Shown here: positions 1 to 8,577 of the stretch, in pieces
Position numbering within the stretch: the stretch's first letter is position 1
Layout of the letters: every line of letters starts with the position of its first letter
DNA from: Shimia sp051201625
Lineage (GTDB): Bacteria > Pseudomonadota > Alphaproteobacteria > Rhodobacterales > Rhodobacteraceae
DNA length: 64,000 bases
Assembly (NCBI RefSeq): GCF_051201625.1
Contig: NZ_CP179203.1
Span: forward strand, 930,001-994,000
Direction of reading: 5' to 3'
Made by a program: the position numbers and the translations under genes
The notes under the pieces: model-generated
Seen by the model: the letters and a program-made list of their open reading frames with translations, nothing else
Databases searched by the model: none
Told to the model about the DNA's origin: nothing

Positions 1-1
1 G

Positions 2-841
2 GGATTGATGGTGATCTATGGTTCTCTGCTGAATGTTTCTATCGGCGCCTTGTTTGCAGCGGGTATTCTGCCGGGCCTCGTGATTTGCCTGATCTGCATG
101 GTGGTGATCCGTCTGGGGGCGAATGCCAATAACCTGCCGGCCGCTGAACGCCGCGCAGCCCTGATTGATATGTGGCGCGAATTCAAAGGGTCTATCCTGG
201 CCCTAATCATGCCGGTGATCATTTTGGGCGGCATTCTTGGTGGCATTGTCACACCAACCGAAGCAGCATCTATCGCTGTCGCCTATGCGCTGTTTATCGG
301 CGTCTTCGTTTACCGCAGTATCAGCTTTCAGGACATGTATGGCATGCTTGTGCGTACCGCGCGGATCACGGGTGTGATTTTTGTCATTATCGGGTTTGCG
401 ACCATCCTGGGCTGGTGGCTGAGCTTTAATCAGATCCCTCAGGCAATCGCCACTCAGATGGGGGCCATGTCGGACAACCCTTATGTGATCATCGCGATGA
501 TCATGGGTTTCCTGCTTATCGTGGGCATGGTGATGGATATCACGGCCACGCTGATCATCGTCGCCCCGGTTTTGGTGCCTTTGACCAATTCAATCGGCAT
601 GGATCCTGTGCATGCAGGCATCATGATCATTCTCGCGCTCAACATCTCTTTGATGACACCGCCAGTTGGGGCCTGCTTGTTTGTTCTGTCGTCGGTGACG
701 GGAGAAAAACTGGAACGCATTGCCATGAAGCTTTGGCCATTCCTTCTGGCGGAAACACTGGTGATGGTCCTGTTTTCCTTCAATGAAACGCTGGCTCTGT
801 TCTTGCCACGCTTCTTTGGTTTCGTGGAATGGGCCCCATGA
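2..841 (+). CDS. dctM: TRAP transporter large permease (DctM), 5'-truncated
   Basis: C-terminal two thirds (about 279 residues) of a TRAP-type dicarboxylate/amino-acid transporter large membrane subunit, which forms the sodium-driven transport channel in the inner membrane. The frame is open to the left edge, so the start lies outside the window. Visible family marks are the segment GGIVTPTEAASIAVAYAL, where the PTEA motif is near-invariant in DctM, and LNISLMTPPVGACLFV near the C-terminus. Strongly hydrophobic helices run throughout. A small DctQ subunit would be expected upstream. It lies 101 bases before the binding-protein gene and is probably co-transcribed with it. Confidence 0.93.
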   Translation, partial: GLMVIYGSLLNVSIGALFAAGILPGLVICLICMVVIRLGANANNLPAAERRAALIDMWREFKGSILALIMPVIILGGILGGIVTPTEAASIAVAYALFIGVFVYRSISFQDMYGMLVRTARITGVIFVIIGFATILGWWLSFNQIPQAIATQMGAMSDNPYVIIAMIMGFLLIVGMVMDITATLIIVAPVLVPLTNSIGMDPVHAGIMIILALNISLMTPPVGACLFVLSSVTGEKLERIAMKLWPFLLAETLVMVLFSFNETLALFLPRFFGFVEWAP

Positions 842-942
842 TGCCATGAGCGCGCAGGATCTCCCTACTGCGTGCTCGCTTCTTCATGCACTGCTGCCCG
901 GTGCGACACACTAAAAACCAACTCAACCAACGGGGTAAAATA

Positions 943-1998
943 ATGACAACTCTTAATAAAATCTCGACAATTGGCATGGTGTCCGCGTTGGCGGCCATGT
1001 CCGCTACGGCATCATTTGCCGAAACAAAGACACTGCGTTTCACTCACGAAGAGGCAGCTGATGCGTTTAATAGTCCGACACATGCCTGTGCTTCTGTGTT
1101 TGCAAACATTGTCAACGCTGACACTAACGGTAGCATTAACGTCGAAATCTATCCGTCCGACCAACTGGGCAGCAACGAAGAAGCCGTCCAGATGACGCAG
1201 GACAACACCATTCAAGCGGTTCTTGCATCGACTGGTAGTATGGCAACCTATTATCCAAATATCGACGTTCTGAACCTCGTTTTTGCGTATGACCACAATG
1301 CCGCGACCTATGGCGTCTTTGATGGTAAATTCGGCAATGCGCTGGCAAATGACATCGAGGCAAATCTGGAGGGCGTTGAGGTTCTTGGCTTCCCGGATTC
1401 AGGTGGGTTTTTCGCCGTAACAAACTCTAAACGTCCGATCGCGAGTGTTGAGGATTTTGATGGCGTGCGCATTCGCACCATGACGATCCCTTCGCATAAG
1501 ATCATTATCAATTCCTTGAACGGCGAAGCCTATCCACTGGCGTGGGGTGAGGTGTATTCCGGCCTGCAAACTGGCGTGATCGACGGACAGATGAACCCCG
1601 TGCCGATCATCGCCAACGCAAACTTTGCCGAAGTGCAGGCTCACCTGACCCTGACCAACCACTTGTTCTCGCCATACACGATGCTTCTGTCGGGTGCATT
1701 CTGGGACAGCCTGAGTGATTCTGAGAAGCGCATTGTTCGTTATGCATCGGAATCCTGCGTTGTTGCCAGCCGCGGCATCAGCCGGATCATCGAAGCCTCT
1801 GATCGCGGCCTGCCTGCGCTGAGTGAAAAGATGGAAGTTGTGGCACTTACTCAGGAAGCGCGCGACCAGTTCAAGGCGCTGGCTCAGCCGGCTGTCATCG
1901 AGCATCTGGCGAATACTCTGGGTGACGATGGCAAAGCGCTTTTGGAAGTGTTCCAACAAAGCGTTGCCGAGGCAAACGCCGATTCCTATCTCGACTGA
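943..1998 (+). CDS. dctP: TRAP transporter substrate-binding protein (DctP family)
   Basis: Periplasmic solute receptor of 351 residues that delivers substrate to the DctQM permease. I place the start at the ATG at 943, not at the in-frame codon 57 bases earlier. It follows a GGGGTAAA purine stretch and opens a classical signal peptide (MTTLNKISTIGM, then a hydrophobic run ending ATASFAE). Conserved DctP stretches include VRIRTMTIPSHK, with the arginine that usually pairs with a substrate carboxylate, then WGEVYSGLQTGVIDGQMNP. The ligand therefore probably carries a carboxylate. A strong hairpin follows the stop codon and separates this gene from the catabolic genes downstream. Confidence 0.93.
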   Translation: MTTLNKISTIGMVSALAAMSATASFAETKTLRFTHEEAADAFNSPTHACASVFANIVNADTNGSINVEIYPSDQLGSNEEAVQMTQDNTIQAVLASTGSMATYYPNIDVLNLVFAYDHNAATYGVFDGKFGNALANDIEANLEGVEVLGFPDSGGFFAVTNSKRPIASVEDFDGVRIRTMTIPSHKIIINSLNGEAYPLAWGEVYSGLQTGVIDGQMNPVPIIANANFAEVQAHLTLTNHLFSPYTMLLSGAFWDSLSDSEKRIVRYASESCVVASRGISRIIEASDRGLPALSEKMEVVALTQEARDQFKALAQPAVIEHLANTLGDDGKALLEVFQQSVAEANADSYLD

Positions 1999-2017
1999 TT
2001 TATCTGAACAAAGAAAT

Positions 2018-2046
2018 ACAACGGCCCGCACAATCCGGGCCGTTGT
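2018..2046 (+). terminator. Intra-operon hairpin after the binding-protein gene
   Basis: A perfect 11-bp inverted repeat (ACAACGGCCCG at 2018-2028 and CGGGCCGTTGT at 2036-2046) encloses a 7-base loop 20 bases after the dctP stop. The following sequence has only short T runs (TTAAACACTGTCTCTTTTTC). It could be a partial terminator or an mRNA-stabilising hairpin that keeps binding-protein transcript above that of the catabolic genes. Confidence 0.7.
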
Positions 2047-2102
2047 TAAACACTGTCTCTTTTTCGGGACGGGTGAATCTTTGGTGATGAAAGGGTAAGA
2101 CC

Positions 2103-3149
2103 ATGAAAACAAACCGCCTTATCACAACTGTGGATGCTCACATCGGTGGCGAAGTTAGCCGCGTGATCACTGGTGGTGTGATTGATCTGCCCGGCAAGAC
2201 AATGTCCGAGAAGCTTCACCACATAAACAATGTTGATGACAGCCTGCGCCGGTTTGTATTGCACGAGCCGCGAGGCGGCGTCGACAAAACCACCAACCTT
2301 GTGGTGCCGCCAACGCGCGATGATGCGGATGTGGGGTTTTTTCCGATGGAGGCCAATGGCTGCTATCCGATGTCGGGAGCCAACGCAATTTGCGTCGTAA
2401 CGGCGTTGCTTGAAACAGGTACCTTGCCGATGGTCGAACCCGAAACTCTGGTTCGACTGGACACGGCAGCCGGGTTGATCGATGTGAAAGTGCGATGCGA
2501 GAACGGCAATGCTATTGCCTGTACTGTCAGCACGCCCGCATCATTCCCGGTCCACCTTGATCACCCGATAGAAGTCGAGAGCCACGGGACCCTGTTCACT
2601 GATGTAGGGTGGGGCGGTTGGTACTACGGCTTTGTCGATGCTCGTAAACTTGGGTTTTCGATCCGCCCTGACGAAGCACGGGACATCGCGGCAGTGTTGC
2701 GCAAGGTTGGCACCGCTTTGAAAGAGCAGGTCAGCATCAGCCATCCCTATGATGAGGCGATCAACAAAATTGATTTGGGTGCTTTCCCGTTCATGACACT
2801 TGACCCAGAAGAAGGATCCAACATCCATCGCTTTGCCAATATGATGCCCGGTGGGCGCATTGATCGTTCCCCTTGTGGCACCGGTGCTGCCGCCCGCGCC
2901 GCGATCCTGCATGCACGCGGAAAAATGAAGCTGAACGAAGAACATATCGCCCTGTCCATCACCAACGGCGAATTCAAAATGCTCCTGCGGGAAAAGCAAA
3001 CCATCCAGAGAACCGACGTCGTATTTCCCGAAATTACTGGGCGTGCCTTCATCTACGGCACCAGCCAATTGTTCGTGAACCCTGAAGATCCGTATCAGAT
3101 GGGTATTAGCCTGTCAGATATGTGGGGCGAAGCCGCGCGCGGCTGCTAA
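2103..3149 (+). CDS. Proline racemase-family epimerase/dehydratase (Ser/Cys type)
   Basis: A 348-residue cytoplasmic enzyme of the proline racemase / hydroxyproline 2-epimerase / trans-3-hydroxyproline dehydratase superfamily. It shows the family N-terminus TVDAHIGGEVSRV, the first active-site loop as SGANAI (Ser91 where racemases and 4-hydroxyproline epimerases carry Cys) and the second loop as SPCGTGAAAR (Cys258). The Ser/Cys pair differs from the classical Cys/Cys racemases, so whether the product is an epimer or a dehydrated imino acid cannot be read from sequence. Length is normal for the family. It is the first enzyme gene after the TRAP receptor, with a 30-base gap to the amidohydrolase gene, so its substrate is probably related to the imported solute. 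Confidence 0.88.
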   Translation: MKTNRLITTVDAHIGGEVSRVITGGVIDLPGKTMSEKLHHINNVDDSLRRFVLHEPRGGVDKTTNLVVPPTRDDADVGFFPMEANGCYPMSGANAICVVTALLETGTLPMVEPETLVRLDTAAGLIDVKVRCENGNAIACTVSTPASFPVHLDHPIEVESHGTLFTDVGWGGWYYGFVDARKLGFSIRPDEARDIAAVLRKVGTALKEQVSISHPYDEAINKIDLGAFPFMTLDPEEGSNIHRFANMMPGGRIDRSPCGTGAAARAAILHARGKMKLNEEHIALSITNGEFKMLLREKQTIQRTDVVFPEITGRAFIYGTSQLFVNPEDPYQMGISLSDMWGEAARGC

Positions 3150-3179
3150 TTCAGTTACACGGCAAAGAGAGACTGCGTT

Positions 3180-4352
3180 ATGACAAGTTTTAGGCCTAAG
3201 AACCGGGCTCAGCCGCAACCGGATATGCTCGCTCTTCGTCGCGACTTTCATCAACATCCTGAGCTGGGGTTTCAGGAGGAACACACAAAGGCGAAGATTG
3301 CCCAATATCTGCGCGCCCTTGGGCTTGAAGTACATGAAGGTGCAGGTGTGGTTGGCGTGTTGAAAGCGGGTAGCGGAAATCGCGCAATCGGTTTGCGCGC
3401 CGATATGGACGCGCTGCCAATCCACGAAGCCAGCCCACATGACTATGTCTCGCGGCACTCTGGGGTGATGCACGCTTGTGGTCACGATGGTCACATGGCT
3501 ATGTTGCTGGGTGCGGCGGAGAAGCTGACGCTCAATCCCGAATTTGACGGCACCGTGGTTTTTATCTTTCAGCCAAATGAGGAACATGGGTTGGGAGCGT
3601 GCGCCATGATCGACGAGGGCGTGCTGGAGCGTTTCCCGATTGACGAGATTTATGCCATTCACAACCTGCCCGGCGCGCCGTTGGGTCAGGTTTCGACCCG
3701 GGTTGGTCAGATTTGCGCCAGCGAAAGCCTGTTTGAGATTGCTATTTACGGTCAGGGCGGACATGCTTCAATGCCACATGTCGGCGTGGATGCCATCACG
3801 GTGGGCGCTGAAATGGTCACGGCGCTGCAAATGATCGTCTCGCGCAAACTGACGCCCGCCGCCGGGGCCGTGGTCTCGGTTACGGAATTCCTCACCGATG
3901 GACAACGCAACGTGCTGCCTGGCAAAGCTGTTCTGAAAGGTGATGTTCGGGCGTGCCTGCCCGAGGATCGTATAAACATCGAACGCTTTATGCGCCAGAT
4001 CGTCACTGGAATCGCCGCCGCACATGGTATCACAGTCGAGATGTCTTTTAAGGCTGAGTTCATCGAAACCATCAATGCGCCCGGCCCCACCGACGCGGTG
4101 GCCCGGGTAGGTCGTGCCCTGAATCTGGAGACCGTTCCCGACAGGACACCGATGAGTTTCTCAGAGGATTTTGCCCACTTCTGCGCAGCCGTTCCTGGGT
4201 GTTTCCTTCTCTTAGGGAATGGTGAAAACGGCGCTTATGGGCGCCCTTTGCATTCCTCCGATTATGACTTCAACGATGCCCTTTTGCCGATTGGGTCTGC
4301 CTTATGGGTAGAACTGGTCCGTGATCGTCTCCCAAGCCGAAAGATACACTGA
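3180..4352 (+). CDS. M20-family amidohydrolase / aminoacylase
   Basis: A 390-residue di-metal hydrolase of peptidase family M20D (hippurate hydrolase, N-acyl-amino-acid amidohydrolase, IAA-conjugate hydrolase group). Metal and catalytic motifs are GLRADMDALPI (about residues 71-81), HACGHDGHMAML (Cys100, His102 and His105) and QPNEEHGLGA (Glu134 and Glu135). GQGGHASMPH marks the lid/dimerisation domain. It probably removes an acyl, carbamoyl or similar group from an amino-acid nitrogen. The substrate is not determinable. The stop overlaps the start of the next gene by one base (TGATG), so the two are translationally coupled. Confidence 0.92.
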   Translation: MTSFRPKNRAQPQPDMLALRRDFHQHPELGFQEEHTKAKIAQYLRALGLEVHEGAGVVGVLKAGSGNRAIGLRADMDALPIHEASPHDYVSRHSGVMHACGHDGHMAMLLGAAEKLTLNPEFDGTVVFIFQPNEEHGLGACAMIDEGVLERFPIDEIYAIHNLPGAPLGQVSTRVGQICASESLFEIAIYGQGGHASMPHVGVDAITVGAEMVTALQMIVSRKLTPAAGAVVSVTEFLTDGQRNVLPGKAVLKGDVRACLPEDRINIERFMRQIVTGIAAAHGITVEMSFKAEFIETINAPGPTDAVARVGRALNLETVPDRTPMSFSEDFAHFCAAVPGCFLLLGNGENGAYGRPLHSSDYDFNDALLPIGSALWVELVRDRLPSRKIH

Positions 4353-5545
4353 TGTCTGATTTACTCCCCCCCGCCAAAATTGCTCACATCGCAGCGACGA
4401 TGCGCGATGGCGATGCTGCCTTTCACGTAATCTCTCCAGAGGATTTCGCCAATTCCCGCGCAGAGATCACTCAGTGGGAAGGCTATGCCCCAACGCCATT
4501 GGTCTCCTTTGCCTCCCTGGCAAAGGAAATTGGGGTCGGCGAAGTGCTCTACAAGGATGAAGGCTCTCGCTTTGGCCTTGGTAGCTTCAAGGCACTTGGC
4601 GGATCTTACGCAGCACAGCGCGTGTTGCAACGCCAGATATCTGAAAAACTGGGCCAGGAGGTCACGCTCGCCGATATCCGTAATGGCATCTACAAAGAGG
4701 AAGCGGCCCGGATTACCCTAGTTTCTGCCACCGATGGCAATCATGGCCGCTCGCTCGCATGGGGTTGCCAGCGCTTTGGTGCTCCTTGCCGGATTTATAT
4801 CCACGCCGAAGTGAGCGAAGGGCGTGCCAAGGCCATGCGTGATCTCGGCGCGGAAGTCATTCGCATTCGTGGTGGTTATGATGAATCTGTTCTCCTGGCC
4901 AAGAAAGAAGCTGAGGAGAATGACTGGTTCGTGGTTTCTGATACCTCCTGGCTGGGCTACTCAGAGCCGCCACGCGACGTGATGGCGGGCTATGGCGTGA
5001 TGACACAGGAAATTTTCGACGCTCTGGATCATGCGCCCAGCCACGTGTTCCTTCAGGGCGGCGTTGGCGGTTTGGCGGCCGGTGTCATCGCAGGCCTACG
5101 CCAGCACTGGGGCAAAGAAGGCCCCCGTGTTATTATCGTAGAGCCAGAGCTTGCGGCCTGCCTGTTTGAAAGCGGCCGCAACGGTGAGGTCACCAATTTT
5201 GCGATAGAGGAAGAAACCCTGATGGCCGGGCTTTCTTGCGGTGAACCCTCGGGCATGGCCTGGGAAATCCTTGCAGAGGAAGCGTCCGATTTCCTCACCA
5301 TTCCTGAAGGCATTGTCGCACCGACCGTGCGCCTGCTGGCCCGCCCTTTAGAAGGCGACGCCACGATAGAAGCCGGAGAGAGCGCGGTCGCCGGACTTGC
5401 CGCCCTGATCGCTGTGCGTCAGGACGCCGAACTCTCGGACAAGCTAGGGCTTGATGCCCGGTCCCGTGTTTTGCTGATCGGATCGGAAGGGGTCACCGAT
5501 CCGGCGATCTTTGAGCAAATCATGCAAGGAAAAGTCGCTGTGTAG
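4352..5545 (+). CDS. dpaL: Diaminopropionate ammonia-lyase-like PLP enzyme
   Basis: A 397-residue fold-type II PLP enzyme closely resembling diaminopropionate ammonia-lyase, which splits 2,3-diaminopropionate into pyruvate and two ammonia. The internal-aldimine lysine is Lys80 in SRFGLGSFKALGG. The second catalytic residue Asp128 lies in ATDGNHGRSLAW, the phosphate-binding glycines are in LQGGVGGLAAG, and MAGLSCGEPSG matches the E. coli enzyme as I remember it. Threonine dehydratases share the fold but not this combination of motifs. The start codon overlaps the M20 stop. Its presence suggests that the pathway passes through a diaminopropionate-like or beta-substituted alanine intermediate. 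Confidence 0.87.
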   Translation: MSDLLPPAKIAHIAATMRDGDAAFHVISPEDFANSRAEITQWEGYAPTPLVSFASLAKEIGVGEVLYKDEGSRFGLGSFKALGGSYAAQRVLQRQISEKLGQEVTLADIRNGIYKEEAARITLVSATDGNHGRSLAWGCQRFGAPCRIYIHAEVSEGRAKAMRDLGAEVIRIRGGYDESVLLAKKEAEENDWFVVSDTSWLGYSEPPRDVMAGYGVMTQEIFDALDHAPSHVFLQGGVGGLAAGVIAGLRQHWGKEGPRVIIVEPELAACLFESGRNGEVTNFAIEEETLMAGLSCGEPSGMAWEILAEEASDFLTIPEGIVAPTVRLLARPLEGDATIEAGESAVAGLAALIAVRQDAELSDKLGLDARSRVLLIGSEGVTDPAIFEQIMQGKVAV

Positions 5546-5602
5546 TGCAGTCGCGCATGAAGAGGCCGGGCCAATGCAGCTAATCTACACAGGATCAAGA
5601 TC

Positions 5603-8053
5603 ATGAAAAAGCAACTTCCTTCCCATGCACAGGTTGTCATCATTGGCGGCGGTATTCACGGCTGTTCGGTCGCCTATCATCTGGCCAAGGAGGGTTGGAC
5701 CGATGTTGCTCTGCTGGAACGCAAGCAACTGACCAGTGGCACCACATGGCATGCTGCCGGGTTGGTCGGGCAGCTTCAGGGCAGCCACGCCACTACGGCT
5801 TTTGCAAAATACGGCATCGAATTGCTGGAAGAGATCGAGGCGGAAACCGGTCAAAACCCAGGATACCGGCGGTCAGGTTCAATCTCGATCGCGACAACTG
5901 ACGAACGCATGGCCGAATTGAAACGCAAGTCGGATTTTGCCTCGCTTTTTGGCATCGACGCCAACTATCTAAGTACGCCCGAGATTGAAGAACGCTGGCC
6001 GTTGATGAACCCTGATGGCGTGCTGGGCGGCATCTATATGCCCAGCGATGGGTCGGCCAACCCGATTGATCTGACCGCAGCGTTGGCCAAGGGCGCACGT
6101 CAGCGCGGTGCTACGATCATGGAGCACACCAAGGTGGAAGAAATTCTTGTCACCGAAGAGCGCGCCAGCGGTGTGCGCACGGATCGCGGCACGATCACGG
6201 CTGATTTTGTTGTCAATTGCGCGGGGATGTGGGCGCGGGATATTGGACAACAGAACGGCGTTGGCGTTCCACTGCACGCCTGCGAGCACTACTATCTTGT
6301 AACCGAAGCGATCAAGGACCTGCCCAGCGACCTGCCGGTGCTGCGCTCTTATTGCGATGGGACTTATTTTAAGGAAGACGCAGGCAAGCTACTGTTCGGT
6401 TTTGCCCATAACCACGCCAAACCCTGGGGCATGGAGGGTATCTCAGAAGCCTTCTGTTTTGACTCGCTGCCCTTTGTCGAAGACGATGTGATGGATGTTC
6501 TGGAACTGGCGATGAACAGGGTGCCTCTGTTGCAGGAAACAGGCATCCGCACCTTCTTCAATGGCCCGGAAAGCTACTCTTACGATGGGCGCTTTACGTT
6601 GGGCGAAGCGCCGGACGTCAAGAATTATTTTATCCTGGCTGGCGTGAACTCGACCGGTATTCAATCCGGTTCGGGCGCAGGACGTGCACTCGCACAATGG
6701 ATCATGAGGGGTCATCCTCCAATTGATCTGAGTGAAATGGATCCCAGCCGCTGTGAAGAATTTCAGGCGCGCGATGCCTATCTGCAAAACCGCTGCCCCG
6801 AAACGCTGGTGCTGACCTATGCCATGCACTGGCCCAACCGTCAGCGTGAAACGGTTCGCAACCTGCGCAGGTCGCCATTCTATCATGCGATGAAGGCGCG
6901 CGGTGCATTCTTTACTGAAATCCAAGGCTGGGAACGTCCCGGCTGGTTTGCGCCCGAAGGTGTCGAGCCAAAGATCAAATACAGCTTTGGCCGCCAGAAC
7001 TGGTTTGACTATGCGCAGGCAGAACAAAGGGCCGCCCGCGAAAATGTGGCGATGATCGACTACACCATGCTGGGCAAGTTGATGGTCGAAGGCCCGGATG
7101 CAGAGGCGTTCTTGCAGCGGGTCTGTACCAACAATATGGCAATGTCGGTGGGGCGTGTGGCCTATTCCCTGATGCTGAACGAACGCGGCGGTATAGAAAG
7201 TGATGTGACTATTGCGCGGCATGCCAAAAATGCCTTCATGGTGATGAGTTCGATCTCGCACACGCGCCGCGACTATCTTTACCTGCGCAACCATCTGCTG
7301 CCCGGAGAAGACGTGCGCCTACGAGATGTGACCTCGGGGTTTGGGGTACTTGCCATCATGGGTCCGAAAAGCCGAGACCTCTTGGCGGCAGTCTGCGACG
7401 TGGACGTCACGAACGCCGCGTTCCCGTTCAACAGCTTTCAGGAGCTCTACATCGGGCACGCCCGCGTAAAAGCACAGCGCTTGTCCTATTCCGGTGAATT
7501 GGGTTGGGAAATTTTTGTGACGCCGGACTTTGCCGAGCATGTTTTTGACGTTCTTTACGAGGCGGGGCAGGCATTCGGCTTGCGTTTGATTGGTGGCGAG
7601 GCCTTGAATGCGCTGCGGATCGAAAAAGGGTTTGTGCATTGGGGCCAAGACATGGCCTATACCGAAGCGCCGCATCAACTGGCGCTAGGGTTTGCCTGCA
7701 AACCAAACAAGCCTGTTTCCTTTATTGGGCGTGACGCCTATCTGGCGCGTAAAGAAGAGGGCAAAGGCCCTTTCCTGTGCTCGATCAAGCTGCGTGATCC
7801 CGACCCGATCCTGCATCACAATGAACCGGTCCTGCGTAACGGCGAGGTTGTTGGGTATGTGACTGCGGGGGCTTATGGATACACCACAGCTAGTGCAGTT
7901 GGCTTGTGTTTGGTGTCGCTGCCAGATGGTGAAGCAGATGTGGACACTCTCGAAACCGGTGAATTCGCCGTTGTGGTGGAAGGCGTAACTTTCAATGCCG
8001 ATGTCAGTTTGGCACCCTTCTACGATCCCAAGAGTAAAAATATGCTTGGATAG
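5603..8053 (+). CDS. FAD-dependent oxidoreductase / GcvT fusion (DMGDH/sarcosine dehydrogenase-like)
   Basis: An 816-residue two-domain enzyme. The N-terminal half is a DAO-type FAD domain (VVIIGGGIHGCSVAYHL at 11-27) followed by TSGTTWHAAG, where His50 is the residue that binds flavin covalently in dimethylglycine and sarcosine dehydrogenases. The C-terminal half, from about residue 440, is a GcvT-like folate-binding domain (FLQRVCTNNM, MGPKSRDLL, YSGELGWEIFV, ALNALRIEKGF). Family members oxidise N-methyl or secondary amines and pass the one-carbon unit to tetrahydrofolate. It is the last gene of the operon, 57 bases after dpaL, and suggests that the substrate carries an N-methyl group. Confidence 0.92.
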   Translation: MKKQLPSHAQVVIIGGGIHGCSVAYHLAKEGWTDVALLERKQLTSGTTWHAAGLVGQLQGSHATTAFAKYGIELLEEIEAETGQNPGYRRSGSISIATTDERMAELKRKSDFASLFGIDANYLSTPEIEERWPLMNPDGVLGGIYMPSDGSANPIDLTAALAKGARQRGATIMEHTKVEEILVTEERASGVRTDRGTITADFVVNCAGMWARDIGQQNGVGVPLHACEHYYLVTEAIKDLPSDLPVLRSYCDGTYFKEDAGKLLFGFAHNHAKPWGMEGISEAFCFDSLPFVEDDVMDVLELAMNRVPLLQETGIRTFFNGPESYSYDGRFTLGEAPDVKNYFILAGVNSTGIQSGSGAGRALAQWIMRGHPPIDLSEMDPSRCEEFQARDAYLQNRCPETLVLTYAMHWPNRQRETVRNLRRSPFYHAMKARGAFFTEIQGWERPGWFAPEGVEPKIKYSFGRQNWFDYAQAEQRAARENVAMIDYTMLGKLMVEGPDAEAFLQRVCTNNMAMSVGRVAYSLMLNERGGIESDVTIARHAKNAFMVMSSISHTRRDYLYLRNHLLPGEDVRLRDVTSGFGVLAIMGPKSRDLLAAVCDVDVTNAAFPFNSFQELYIGHARVKAQRLSYSGELGWEIFVTPDFAEHVFDVLYEAGQAFGLRLIGGEALNALRIEKGFVHWGQDMAYTEAPHQLALGFACKPNKPVSFIGRDAYLARKEEGKGPFLCSIKLRDPDPILHHNEPVLRNGEVVGYVTAGAYGYTTASAVGLCLVSLPDGEADVDTLETGEFAVVVEGVTFNADVSLAPFYDPKSKNMLG

Positions 8054-8577
8054 TGAATGGGACGTTAAAAACAATGTACGGTTTCTGTCTAAAAGACTTT
8101 TACATCGTGATCGCCGCGCGTGAATAATGTGAATATGGCAAGGCAGTCGTGGTAGAAAGTTCATCAGCAATTGCAAATGATATTCTCGGAGCCACCCTTC
8201 CTACGGTGGACGATGCGGGTCACTTCGCGGCTTTCCAAAATTCAGAAGGATACTCAGCCGCGATCAGAGGTTGGCTAACTGTTCGATAGGTTCAAATTCG
8301 GCAAGCAATGCAACGGTGCTCGCCGAAAGCGGACATTCGAATAAACGCACCGAAATAGCGCTTTGTCCGCAAAGCTGACAGCTTAATTCCTAACAGTGGA
8401 GGTCCCCAATGTGGGGGAAAGTTGCCATCTGATTGTTTGTTGTAGTTATAATTTTGCCGGGCCGACACTATCAAATTGGGCTTAATGTGGCTGTTTGTAG
8501 TACCCAGGTTGAATGGCCGCTGACCAACGCAAAACACGGACAGGTTTTTTCTTGGCATGTGGGAAAGCCGCGAGCGT
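8054..8577. other. Intergenic region between convergent genes
   Basis: Holds the alpha/beta-hydrolase remnant described separately. Around 8326-8340 there is a GCGGACATTCG-type stretch of the sort often seen in Rhodobacterales intergenic DNA (from memory). No complete gene or clear terminator was seen. Confidence 0.5.
8128..8289 (+). pseudogene. C-terminal remnant of an alpha/beta hydrolase
   Basis: An open stretch of 53 codons without a credible start, bounded upstream by TAA at 8125-8127. It reads ANDILGATLPTVDDAGHF then AAFQNSEGYSAAIRGWL. This matches the usual end of small alpha/beta hydrolases, where the catalytic histidine sits in a DAGHF-type motif followed by a helix ending in WL. 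Nothing upstream restores the nucleophile elbow, so I read it as a decayed tail. A chance open frame is the alternative. Confidence 0.42.

Noticed and set aside
1399..2112. A 237-codon minus-strand open frame across the binding-protein gene.
   Set aside because: Antisense to dctP, crosses the hairpin region, and has no recognisable domain.
6443..7294. A 283-codon minus-strand open frame inside the FAD-GcvT gene.
   Set aside because: It is antisense to a full-length, well-conserved enzyme and has no motif of its own.
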